A DNA stretch of 64,000 nucleotides, taken from NCBI GenBank assembly GCA_003612335.1, contig RAYO01000026.1, positions 1 through 64,000 on the forward strand. The letters are read 5' to 3'. The position numbers and the translations under genes are program-made. Position 1 is the first letter of the stretch; every line of letters starts with the position of its first letter. Below the pieces are notes generated by a model. That model was not told where the DNA came from. It searched no databases and saw only the letters and a list, made by a program, of their open reading frames with translations. Positions 7,579 to 17,700 of this stretch are shown here, piece after piece. Source of the DNA: a bacterium 1xD42-67. GTDB taxonomy: Bacteria; Bacillota; Clostridia; Oscillospirales; Oscillospiraceae.

Positions 7579-9000
7579 TCAGCGCTGTTCTTCCTGCCGG
7601 GTGGCTTCCGGCTCCTTCTCCTGTTCCTCATAGCCCATCAGCCGGTCCACATTGGCCTTGACGGTCAGCAGTTCCCGCATCTCGTCCCGTGCTGTTCGAT
7701 AGTCGGCGTAGGCGGATTTTTTCTTCGCCAGCAGAGCGGCGTACTCAGCCTGGAGGCTTTTAACGGTGGGCAGCTTTTTCAGCCCTAGCTCGTCAAAATA
7801 TTTTTTTGCCGCCTGATGCAGAAGTATCTCGCTCTCATGCTCCGCCCGGAACGCCTTGGAGTATCCGGCCTTGCGGTAGGCTACATAGATGTCACGGGTC
7901 TTAGAGTAATTGATGATGTGCGTTCTCAGGACGGCAATCTCCGCCATGCGCTGCTCCGCTGCCTTGATCTGCTCCAACAGTCCATTGCATCGGACCGTGG
8001 CCTCGTCTGTTCTGGCGGCGAGGGCGGCGTACTCCAGCAGGCCGTGTTCCGTCAGGTAGTTCAACGTATGTGCCATCTGTTTGAGGTTAAATACACTGGC
8101 CCACCGAGCGTAGCCAGCACCTTTTCCAGCTTGCAGTTTGGCTTGAATGTCCACCAGCAGATTGACCTTCGAGGGGTCTGGCTGGCGGACTTTTTTTGCG
8201 CCGGGGATATGGGCGCGCTTGCCGGACAGGACTTCCATCAGAGCATCAACACCGTAGCTTTCACCCATACTGTCAGCGTCCAGCCGAATAAACTTTTTGC
8301 CATCCGGTGCTTTCAGCCGGATGGATTTTCCCCGTGGAGAAACCTCTATCCCCATCTCCCGCAGAAGGGCCAACAGTGCCTCCAGATCGGCGGGGCTTTT
8401 CTCCAGAGCGGCGTCAATCGACATACGCAGCTGGTCCCGCTGGCAGGGCGGTTTCTCCCCCAGCCACTTGTTATAGCTCTTGCCGTGGGGCCGGGGATTT
8501 TCCACGATGGAGTAGCCGTTTTCGATGCAGATAGTGTCGTTCAGCCGCCGCACGGCTTTGGTACTGCCCCAGAAGTTTCGGAATTTTCGGGTGCAGTCCA
8601 GGGAGGTCGAATTGAAAATGATGTGGTTATGGATATGGGCTTTGTCGATGTGGGTGCAGACAACAAAGGCGTGGTTTCCTTTTGTGAAGCGCATCGCCAG
8701 CTCCCGGCCCAGGCGGTTGGCCTCTTCCGGAGTGATTTCCCCTGGAACGAAGGACTGCCGTATCTGATAGGCCAGCACATCATCTGTCCCACGGTTCCTT
8801 CCGGTCTTGGCGATGTACTGCCGCTTTGCAAAAAGAAATTCGGCGTCAGCGGTGCGGCTGTCACATTGGTAGCTGGTGATAAGCCTGCCGCCGTCCGTCT
8901 TTTCCGGATTTTCCACATAGTCCAGGATGTCATTGATTGCCGTCCCCACAGACCGGCCCTTGCCGGTATGTAGGGGCATAATACGGGTGGTGGCGATTAT
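7579..9000 (-). CDS. ICE relaxase (MobP/VirD2 type)
   Basis: A relaxase of about 473 aa that would nick oriT and pilot the transferred strand. The N-terminus ATTRIMPLHTGKGR, the tyrosine-rich YVENPEKTDGG and YQCDSRTADAEF region, and the metal-binding HIDKAHIHNHIIFN match the relaxase/VirD2 family of Tn1549-like elements. The C-terminal 200 residues are charged and helical. The best ribosome binding site (AAAGGGGGA) sits 6 bases before an ATA codon at 9000, where relatives have ATG. The first in-frame ATG is 8979, and an upstream ATG at 9048 lacks a site, so the start is uncertain. It is transcribed away from the XRE regulator at 9148. Confidence 0.85.
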   Translation of the reverse strand: MIATTRIMPLHTGKGRSVGTAINDILDYVENPEKTDGGRLITSYQCDSRTADAEFLFAKRQYIAKTGRNRGTDDVLAYQIRQSFVPGEITPEEANRLGRELAMRFTKGNHAFVVCTHIDKAHIHNHIIFNSTSLDCTRKFRNFWGSTKAVRRLNDTICIENGYSIVENPRPHGKSYNKWLGEKPPCQRDQLRMSIDAALEKSPADLEALLALLREMGIEVSPRGKSIRLKAPDGKKFIRLDADSMGESYGVDALMEVLSGKRAHIPGAKKVRQPDPSKVNLLVDIQAKLQAGKGAGYARWASVFNLKQMAHTLNYLTEHGLLEYAALAARTDEATVRCNGLLEQIKAAEQRMAEIAVLRTHIINYSKTRDIYVAYRKAGYSKAFRAEHESEILLHQAAKKYFDELGLKKLPTVKSLQAEYAALLAKKKSAYADYRTARDEMRELLTVKANVDRLMGYEEQEKEPEATRQEEQR

Positions 9001-9064
9001 GCAATTCCCCCTTTGCACATAATACAACAGCAAAACAAAGTTAGTCAATAGTCTCTATTTCATT

Positions 9065-9142
9065 TAGTCTATAGATTATTTCCTCCGAGCGCCACACGCA
9101 ATATGATAAACGATAGACTAATAATATTTTGCCCTATCGTTT
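9065..9142. promoter_or_regulatory. Inverted repeats between relaxase and regulator
   Basis: AAACGATAG (9108-9116) pairs with CTATCGTTT (9134-9142), and TAGTCTAT (9065-9072) pairs with ATAGACTA (9113-9120). The AT-rich divergent intergenic region could hold operators for the XRE gene or an oriT. Confidence 0.5.
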
Positions 9143-9147
9143 AATGA

Positions 9148-9510
9148 TTGGTGGTGGAGAATACGGACCTGCTCAAAGGCGTTGGAAAGAGGGTCAGGAA
9201 AACAAGGGAGCATTATAAATTGACCCGTGAACAATTAGCGGAGATGGCGAACATCTCCCCACAGTTTCTTGTTCACATTGAGAATGGTACAAAGAGCATG
9301 ACGGTGAATACCATTTGCAATTTGTCCAGAGCGTTAAATATATCCGCAGATTATCTGCTCTTTGGTTCAGAGGATACCGACCTCAACCGGACGTTGGCTA
9401 CGGAGGCATTGGTGTCCATGCTGCCAGAAGAAAAAGAATTGGCAGAGAGGATACTGCAAAGTGTACTCCGAATAGTTCGAGATACCAGGGTATCTGAAAA
9501 AGGGAATTAA
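9148..9510 (+). CDS. XRE-family transcriptional regulator
   Basis: A 120-aa protein starting at TTG. Residues 10-65 hold a standard XRE helix-turn-helix (LTREQLAEMANISPQFLVHIENGTKSMT, then ICNLSRALNISADYLLFG). The C-terminal 45 residues are a helical tail. It diverges from the relaxase operon across paired inverted repeats, so it probably controls ICE gene expression. It ends 65 bases before the convergent CD1845-like gene. Confidence 0.85.
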   Translation: MVVENTDLLKGVGKRVRKTREHYKLTREQLAEMANISPQFLVHIENGTKSMTVNTICNLSRALNISADYLLFGSEDTDLNRTLATEALVSMLPEEKELAERILQSVLRIVRDTRVSEKGN

Positions 9511-9574
9511 ATGCTGTTGCGACCTTCAAAAAAACAGGCTGGTGAGAGATCGCTCCCACCAGCCTGCTTTTCTG

Positions 9575-9862
9575 TTAGTATACAGCGTCCTGGATGAAGT
9601 ATCGAAGGGCCTGGACCCGTCCCAGCAGCCATGCCGCCGCAGTAGTCAGTCCCAGGGGACTGAGCAGGAACGCGATCACCAGAAGGATGATGCCCTGGGG
9701 AACGGAGACCGCCAGCAAAGCGTATACGCCGATCAGGACGAATACCCAGCAGGCCAGCCCCATCACCATGCCAACACAGTACAGCACTCCCACGCAGAGC
9801 CAGACCGTCACCGCCAACACCGCAACAATGGGTGCAGCCAGTACCTTCAGCAGAAATCTCAT
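9575..9862 (-). CDS. CD1845-like small membrane protein
   Basis: A 95-aa, almost entirely hydrophobic protein with two or three predicted membrane helices (LAAPIVAVLAVTVWLCVGVLY, then the VFVLIGVYALLAVSV and IILLVIAFLL regions). GGAGG precedes the ATG. Small proteins of this kind occupy this place in Tn1549-family elements. The role is unknown; association with the mating channel is a guess. Confidence 0.75.
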   Translation of the reverse strand: MRFLLKVLAAPIVAVLAVTVWLCVGVLYCVGMVMGLACWVFVLIGVYALLAVSVPQGIILLVIAFLLSPLGLTTAAAWLLGRVQALRYFIQDAVY

Positions 9863-9874
9863 AGCGGCCTCCTT

Positions 9875-10165
9875 TCAGCACTGGGCAGCAAGCTCCGCCC
9901 CCATACGCTTGATCTCTTCCTGCTCCTTTTTGTCCGGGTCACGCTCATGTTCTGTTGAGAATTGGAAGCTATGGAAATCCACATATCGCTCCTGGAGCAT
10001 ATCCCGCAAATCTTCCGGGTCCTCTGCCAGTCTGGATGTTACCCAGTCTCCATCGCTGGTTTCCCACATCACCACCAGATAACCCCGGCTGGTGTTCAAA
10101 ACTTCGGTGTCCTTATCCTCGCTCAGATAATCCTGAAAGACTTCAAATACTTTGTTGTATGTCAT
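9875..10165 (-). CDS. ICE-conserved hypothetical protein
   Basis: A 96-aa soluble, acidic protein with AGGAGG before its ATG, lying 12 bases upstream of the CD1845-like gene. No domain is recognised. The SRGYLVVMWETSDGDW stretch suggests a small beta-rich fold. Its place in the leftward ICE operon supports it as a genuine gene. Confidence 0.7.
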   Translation of the reverse strand: MTYNKVFEVFQDYLSEDKDTEVLNTSRGYLVVMWETSDGDWVTSRLAEDPEDLRDMLQERYVDFHSFQFSTEHERDPDKKEQEEIKRMGAELAAQC

Positions 10166-10241
10166 TTGATTTCCCTCCTGAAATTGGTGTACTCATAGCA
10201 TACAGGAGGGCAGAATTTTTTGCAAGGATGTGGTGGGGCGT

Positions 10242-10586
10242 TCACTGGATTTTTGCCAATGACCGTAAAATTTTCTGCGCCGCCTCCCACAGGCCGTCAT
10301 AATCCCGCCGCAGGTCCTCCAGATCGGCGTCATAGAACCGGCCCGTTTCATGGACACGCTTGGTAAGCTGGTTGAGGTTGTTGCTGGACCGGCGCAGCAG
10401 GGATACCATTTCCCCCAACTCCGGCAGCTCCAGGTTGACAACATAGCCGTCAATGGCAATTTTTCGGAGGTAGGCACTGAGATTGTTGGTGCTGTACTGC
10501 TCCATCTTCATTCTGATTTGTTTCAGCTCCTTCGCGGAGACATAGAATTTCAGCAGTATCCCACGGTTCCGGTTAACCACTATCAC
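10242..10586 (-). CDS. mobC: MobC-like relaxosome accessory protein
   Basis: A 114-aa protein with the MobC pattern: an N-terminal ribbon-helix-helix-like segment (LLKFYVSAKELKQIRMKM), NNLSAYLRKIAIDGYVV, and the diagnostic RRSSNNLNQLTKRVHETG helix. MobC proteins help the relaxase bind or melt oriT. The start is a GTG that overlaps the upstream DUF3849 gene by 4 bases. Confidence 0.85.
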   Translation of the reverse strand: MIVVNRNRGILLKFYVSAKELKQIRMKMEQYSTNNLSAYLRKIAIDGYVVNLELPELGEMVSLLRRSSNNLNQLTKRVHETGRFYDADLEDLRRDYDGLWEAAQKILRSLAKIQ

Positions 10587-11662
10587 CGCTCCTGTTCTTT
10601 GGCCTTTTTCTTAGCGGGCGGTTTGGGGGCGGCGGACTGTTCCTGCAACTTCTTTCGCACAGACGGTTTCCGCAGCTGGAGCTTTTGAAAGCGGTTCTCG
10701 TCTTGGGAGATCAGAGCATAGGTCCCCCTCCGGCCCTCCAGGGTGGAGAAGGAAAGGGACTGAAAGGGCAGCATGGCCATCAGGCGGTCGGTATCCTTCG
10801 TTTTGGCCCGCGCCAGGAAGTCAGGCGAGATTTGGGCTATGTAGTGGGTCCTGCTGGGGCTGTTCGGTTCCCGTGCGTCCTGGAATTTGCACAAGATGTT
10901 CACCGCCTCCGCTTTAATGTCCTCCTTTGTCAGCGGCAGGGACAGCAGGTACTCATGCCGGGCCGTTGTCACAAAGCCGTCCACAAGTGCGGGGTGGCTC
11001 TGCACCACAAACTCCCTGTTTCTGTCTTCGCCAATTCTGTCCGCATCCTCAAAGACAGGGATGGTCCTCGCCCAGTCCTTGTTTTTGTACGAAAACCGGC
11101 CATCGTGTTCCTTGTCACGCACCGTTGCCGCCAGGACGTAGAGCGTCCGATCATAGCCGAACTTTTTCACCACGGCATGGACCGCCGCTTTGCAGTCAAA
11201 GGAAAACCCGTCATGGCGATTGCTGATCTCGTTTTCAATGGCCTGTTTACAGGCGATATTGGCCTGATGGGATGCCTGGTACTGGTCCAGCTCGCCGTTC
11301 TCCTTCGCATAGTCAAAAGGATGCTTGTAAACCGGGGACTTGCGGATTTCCTCTTCCCGCTGGATAAGGTCATCGGCGCGGCCCTCGATGGTATCCCGAA
11401 TGTTGTCCATGTAGCCGGTTTCCTGATTGCACCAATCCTTGTAGATGTCGGCCAAAGGGGTATACGAGGCCAGCAGCGTCTCCGCCTGGGCCGCTGTCAG
11501 ATCATGGTCCTCCAGCGCAATCAGAATATCCTGCCGGATGGTGTACTCATAGGTGTGATTGAGGATCTCCGCAGGGGGCTGGGATAACAGCCATGTCCGG
11601 TATTTGTCCTGCTCTGCCTGCATTTTCTCGGCCAGGGCAGCAGTCAATTTTTTAACGTCCAC
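10583..11662 (-). CDS. DUF3849 protein
   Basis: A 359-aa protein conserved in Tn1549-like ICEs and carrying DUF3849. AGGAGG lies 6 bases before the GTG at 11662, which I prefer to the longer reading frame. Recognised segments include LNHTYEYTIRQDILIALEDH near the N-terminus and a tail of lysines and prolines. The function is unknown. It overlaps mobC by 4 bases and follows the giant methylase/helicase gene, so it shares that transcript. Confidence 0.8.
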   Translation of the reverse strand: MDVKKLTAALAEKMQAEQDKYRTWLLSQPPAEILNHTYEYTIRQDILIALEDHDLTAAQAETLLASYTPLADIYKDWCNQETGYMDNIRDTIEGRADDLIQREEEIRKSPVYKHPFDYAKENGELDQYQASHQANIACKQAIENEISNRHDGFSFDCKAAVHAVVKKFGYDRTLYVLAATVRDKEHDGRFSYKNKDWARTIPVFEDADRIGEDRNREFVVQSHPALVDGFVTTARHEYLLSLPLTKEDIKAEAVNILCKFQDAREPNSPSRTHYIAQISPDFLARAKTKDTDRLMAMLPFQSLSFSTLEGRRGTYALISQDENRFQKLQLRKPSVRKKLQEQSAAPKPPAKKKAKEQER

Positions 11663-11715
11663 ATGATACCTCCTGTTCAAAATGGTGCAGGCGGGGAGCG
11701 TTCCCCGCCTGTCTG

Positions 11716-14700
11716 TCACCGCTCCTGGCGGTCATTCTTCGGTTTGTCCGGTTTCTGCCTGGGCGGGAGAGGCCGTTTCAGCCCCTCCAGCACCGAGGGC
11801 CGTTCGCTCTTGGCAATGGACTGTTCCGCCGGGGGCGCTCCGTGGTCGATGTTGAGGGCGGAGTCCAGTTCAGCGAGGCGGGCGGACTTCACTCGTAGTT
11901 CTTCCTCCTTTGGGAAGGGCTTGCCCAATTCCGCTTTGGCGGCGCTCTGCTGCTGATAGAGGGTCTGAAGATGGGCCTCCATTCCTTGCAGACGCTCCGG
12001 CATTTTTTCCAATGTATTGTCCATACGGGTGATATTGCCGTATACATCATCGCTCAGTTCCACAAGATGGGTCATCTTGCCTTTCAGGGTCATCGAGGTC
12101 CGTTCAAAAAATCGGGCAGGGGAAATGGACATTGCAAAACCGCGGTAACTGCCAATCTCCTTCGCCTCCCCCGCTTTCAGCTCCTTGCAGGCCGCAAGCA
12201 GGGCTTTCCCGGCCTCCGCCCTGTCAGCGAAGGTCACGCCGCCGATCTCCATCCCGGCAAAGCCCTGTTTGACTTCCACAGCAGAGGGGGCCTCCAGCGT
12301 ATCGGCGGCGGGCTGTTCTCCATCAGCGGTCTTGGCCGGAGAATTTTTCACGGTGATGATAGGGTGAGGGTGTGCCGCCAGTGTTTCCATATCGGCTTTG
12401 AAACCGGTGATAAACTCCTGGTCCTGCTTGATCTGCTCCGGGAAGTATTTCAGAAGATTGTCCTCCAGCCGGTACTGCTGGCTCTGATGGTCGGCTTTCA
12501 GCAGACGCAGGCGGGAAACGTCAATGTCCAGGTCCATGCGCTCTTTGATGCGGGGGTCCCCGGCACACAGGGCCTTGATTTCTGCATAGCTGAGCGCCGC
12601 TTCGTCCACATCCTCGCAGGAGCGCACCGGGGATTTAGAAGTCATGATTTGTGAGATGAATTTCTGCTTATTCTCAATAGTTTGCCACAAATAGGCGTCA
12701 AAGGTTCCTTCTGTTACATAACGGAACACATGGACTTTCTTGTTGCCATTGCCACGACGTTCGATGCGGCCCTTGCGCTGGATAAGGTCACGGGGCCTCC
12801 AGGGACAGTCCAGGTCATGCAGGGCAATCAGGCGTTTCTGAATATTGGTCCCTGCTCCCATTTTTGCTGTGCTGCCAATGATGACCCGCACTTGACCGGC
12901 GTTGACCTTAGAGAACAGGGCCTTTTTCTTCTGGTCGGTGTCGGCATCATGGATAAAGGCGATCTGCTCCGGCGGCATACCAGCGGCAATCAGTTTCTGC
13001 TTTATATCATCATAGATGGTAAAGGGCTTTTCGGTATCCTGTGCAAGTCCCTTCTTCTTTTTTGAGGGCTTGGCCTGGGGCGTGGAAATATCACAGAACA
13101 CGATTTGGGTCAGTTTACCGGCCTCGCCCTCCTGCCAGATGTGCAGGATGTTCTCCACACAGCGGTTCACCTTCGTTCCCGGCTCGTCCGGCAGCAGAGG
13201 GTCAATGATACGCTGGTCCAGGCCCAGTTTCCGGCCATCCGAGGTTATCTTTAGCATATTATCCTCGCGCGGGTCAACAGTACCGCCATGTACTTTGGAG
13301 GCCCTTTCGGACAGCTCCTGCACCATCGCTTTTTGATGCTCAGTAGGTTTGGATGCGATGGTATGATACTCCACCTCCGGGGTGGGCAAATGGAGCTGGT
13401 CGGCGGTTTTTACGTCCGCGACCTCCTTGAAAAGGTTCATCAGCTCCGGGAGGTTGAAGAATTTTGCGAACCGGGTCCGGGGCCGGTAGCCGGTCCCTTC
13501 CGGAGCCAGCTCCAGAACGGTGGACGTTTCCCCAAACCTGCTGGCCCAGCAGTCGAAGTGGCCCATGCCCATCTCTTGCAGCCGGTCATACTGAAGGTAG
13601 CGGTGGATGGTAAACATTTCGGTCATGGAATTGGAGATCGGTGTCCCTGTGGCGAAAATGACGCCGCGCCCGCCGGTGATCTCGTCCAGGTAGCGGCACT
13701 TGGCAAACATATCGCTGGATTTTTGGGCGTCGGTAGTAGACAGACCGGCGACATTCCGCATTTTCGTTGTCAGGAACAGATTTTTATAAAAATCGCTCTC
13801 GTCCACAAACATCCGGTCCACGCCCAGCTGTTCAAAGGTGACAACACTGTCCTTTTTATACCTTGCACTTAAATCGGCCAACCGTTTCTCCAGCCGCCGC
13901 TGTGCCTTTACCATCTGTTTAATGGAGAAGTTTTCTCCCCCTTGATACTTCAGCCGTTGGATACCGATCATAATTTCCCGTATCTCATCCTGAATAATGC
14001 GTTCCTGACGTTCAAAGCTGACAGGAATTTTCTCGAATTGAGACTGCCCGATAATGACGGCATCATAGTCGCCGGTGGCAATTCTGGCGCAGAACTTCTT
14101 GCGGCGGGCCGGTTGAAAATCCTTTTTGGTGGTAACGAGGATGTTGGCGGAGGGATACAGCCGCATAAACTCAGAGGCCCATTGTTGGGTCAGATGGTTA
14201 GGCACAACAAAGATAGATTTCCGGCACAGCCCTAGGCGCTTGCTCTCCATAGCGGCGGCGATCATCTCAAAGGTCTTGCCAGCACCGACTTCGTGGGCCA
14301 GGAGGGTATTTCCGCCGTAGAGGACATGGGCCACGGCATTGACCTGATGCGGTTGCAGCTGTATTTCCGAGTTCATACCGGAGAAAACGATATGGCTCCC
14401 GTCATACTCGCGGGGCCGGGTGCTGTTCATTTCCTCGTTGTACTGTTTGACAAGGGCCTGCCGCCGTCTGGCATCCTTCCAAATCCAGTCCCGGAAAGCA
14501 TCTTTGAGAGCCTGCTGTTTCTGCTGGGCCAGGGTAGTTTCCTTACTGTTCAGAACACGCCGCTCATTGCCATCCAAGTCCGTCTCATAGTCATAGATAC
14601 GGATATCCCGGAGGTTCAACGTGTCTTGCAGTATCTCGTAGGCGTTTGCCCTTCTGGTTCCAAAGGTGGTGTAGGCGGCAATGTCATGGTCGTATACGGC

Positions 14701-17700
14701 CCTTTTTCCGGTGATTTGCCACTCCGCAGTCACAGGTGAATAATTTACTTTGATACCACCTTGCAGCCGCCAGGGAGTGTCCAGTGTTTCATACATGAAC
14801 TGCTGTATGTACTTCTTATCCACCCAGGTGGCCCCCAGGCGGACCTCGATCTCAGAGGCGTCCAGGTCTTTGGGCTGGGCGGCGGTCAGGGCCTCCACGT
14901 TCTGCCTGATATTCGCGGCGTCCTCCGGCGGCAGGACCTCCGCCATCGCCTGGGCCATGCGCAGTTTCCGCCGCACATTGCCGGAGAGGTATTCATCGGC
15001 GGTGACAAAGGGAAATTGGTTCAGATCGACAAACGACCTTGGGATACGGTACGGGTCCTCCGCACAGCGAATATCCCGGAAAATCACGCCGGACAATTCC
15101 TGTTCCAGCTGTTCTTCTGTCTTGCCGGAAAGCTGTGCCATGTAGGGCATATCCACTTTGGCTTTCTCCGCGATGGAAACCGCCAGGGCCTCGGACGCGG
15201 TATCCACATGGTCCACGGCCCGGTGGGGGCTGATGGTCCTTTTTGTGAACATATCCGCCTTGCGTTCCAGCCGCCCGTCCTCGTCGATTATCTCCAGGGC
15301 GCACAGAAGGTAATAGCTGTCGTCACTGGAAAATGCCTGCTGGTTGCGCCGGTCATTGATGAGGCCAAACTCAGCGGCGAACGCATCATAGAGCTGATTC
15401 AGCTTTCCCTGCTGTTCCCGGACGGCGCTGTCAGGAACGTCCTCCTTCGTCTGAAGGTCGATCAGCTCCCGAACACAGTCCCGCAGTTCCACCATGCCAA
15501 CGACACGATCTTTGGCAGCGCCGCTCAGGTCCTGCTTTTCCATGATGGAATTTTCACGGAAATACACATCCCCGTCTACAACAGTAAAGGAGAAATTCTG
15601 CACATTGGGGTCAGCGGGGATGGTAACGCGCTCCTGTTCGGCCACTTCCTCCAGCTCAGAAGGCTCGGCCTCCCGGTACTGGCCCCGGATGTACTTGACG
15701 GCATCGCGAAGCTGGTCGGACAGCTCCAGGCCCTCTATGGGTTCCACAGTAAATTCCTGTCCGGCGTATTGGGTGCTTTTTCCGCTCTGCCGTCCCAAAA
15801 TCATCTCTGGATGACTGATGAAATAGTGGTTTACGGTAAAGCCGTTCTCATTCTTCCCAACGTGTACCCAGTCGGGCAGTTCCACCTGGGGCGTATCCCG
15901 TTTCTGAAAAAACAGAATGTCCGTTACAACATCTGTCCCGGCATTGGCCCGGAAAGCGTTGTTGGGCAGGCGGATAGCGCCTAGAAGGTCCGCCCGTTCC
16001 GCCAGATATTTTCGGGTATCCTCACTTTTTGCGTCCATGGTGTACCGGCTGGTGACAAAGGCCGCAATACCGCCGGGGCGTACCTGGTCCAGCATTTTGG
16101 CGGCAAAATAGTTATGGATGCTGAAATGATACTTGTTGTAGGCTCGGTCAGAAACAGGGTAATCTCCGAACGGCACGTTGCCCACGGCGAGGTCGTAAAA
16201 ATCCCGGCGGTCGGTGGTTTCAAATCCGGCCACAGTGATATTGGCTTTAGGGTAAAGCTGCTGGGCAATGCGTCCGGTGATGCTGTCCAGCTCCACGCCG
16301 TACAGCTTGGACGCAGCCATAGCCTCCGGCAGAAGTCCGAAGAAATTTCCCACACCGCAGGACGGTTCCAGGATGCTGCCGGCGGTGAAGCCCATATTAC
16401 CCACAGCCTCGTAGATTGCCTTGATAACCACGGGGCTGGTGTAGTGGGAATTGAGGACTGAGGTCCTTGCCGCCTCATACTCCGCAGGGGTCAAGGCGGC
16501 TTTCAGCTCCAGAAACTCGTCCGTCCAACTGGGCTTATCCGGGTCAAAGGCGTCCGCCAGAGCGCCCCAGCCCACATAGCGTGAGAGAATTTCCTGTTCC
16601 TCTGGGGTGGCGGTGCGACCCTCCAGCTCAATGCCTTGGAGGGTATTGATAGCGTCCATGTTCATGCGGAACCTGGCTTTTGGACCGCCCACGCCCAGAT
16701 GATCGTCTGTGATGCGGAAATTTCCTGCGCTGGTCTGCTCCGGTTGGGTCTGCGCCGGTTCATCAACGGGCAAACGCTGAACGATCACATCAAAGGGCAG
16801 GCCGTTCTTGTCTCCCGGATAAATGGTGGTGATTTTCACCTCCTGGGTAACGGCCTGTTCCGGCTCCTGAACGAACAGGTGGGCATTGCGTTCATCCTGG
16901 CGGAGTGCTTCCTCGAAGAAGTCCCGGCTGACTGTCTGATTGCTCCAGGCATAGGGGCCGGTGTAAATGAGGACATCATGCTGCCCGATATGGCTGATGG
17001 TCCCGCTTACATCGTGGTCGCCGTATTGGAAGGAAACTTTGTCCCCCTCCTGATAAGAGAGTTTGCCCTCCAGATGGACAGGCCGACGCTGCACTGGCGC
17101 ACGGGAAAAGCCGTCCAGGTCTTGCAGCCAGAGAGCGCGCAAAAGCGGAGCGGCCTCCTGCCATGTCCTGGAGAAAGCTGCCTTTTTGTTGTTTTCTTCG
17201 TCCAGGATATGGACCTCTATGCTGATGGTGGAAGCAAAATAGTCGGCGTGCTCCCCGGTTTTCAGCATGAACGTATCAGTTTGGCCTGCGAACTGTTCAG
17301 AAAGGCGCTGGGCAATTCTGGTGTTGCTCTCGCCGGAACGCAGCCAGCCGGAGATGTAATCCTTGTCCCGTTCAGACAGCAGGCCGGAGGCCAGGACCTC
17401 CCGGAAGTCTGCGCTGGCCTTACCCAAATTGGCAGACAAAAATTCTGTGATGGGGCCGTTCCTGGGGTCCTTCCGCAGTGCTGCTTCAAAGTAGTCCTTC
17501 GGCTCAGAGCGGAGGATAGGGTAGGTTTGCGTCAGGTCTTGCAGTTGTACCTCAAACAGATTGATGTTAGTGATGACATATGCCCTGTCCTCCAGATAGA
17601 CCTTATCGCCCACATCATAGGCCGGGGCCAGAGGGTCACGGACAGGCAGGGTGGTTTCTCCGCTCCCAATAGTAATGGTATCCCCTTCACGGGTGATGGG

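Noticed and set aside
7816-8973. Long plus-strand frame of 385 codons opposite the relaxase
   Set aside because: It is the antisense of a confident relaxase gene with no ribosome binding site or recognisable domain; GC-rich genes here produce many such shadows.
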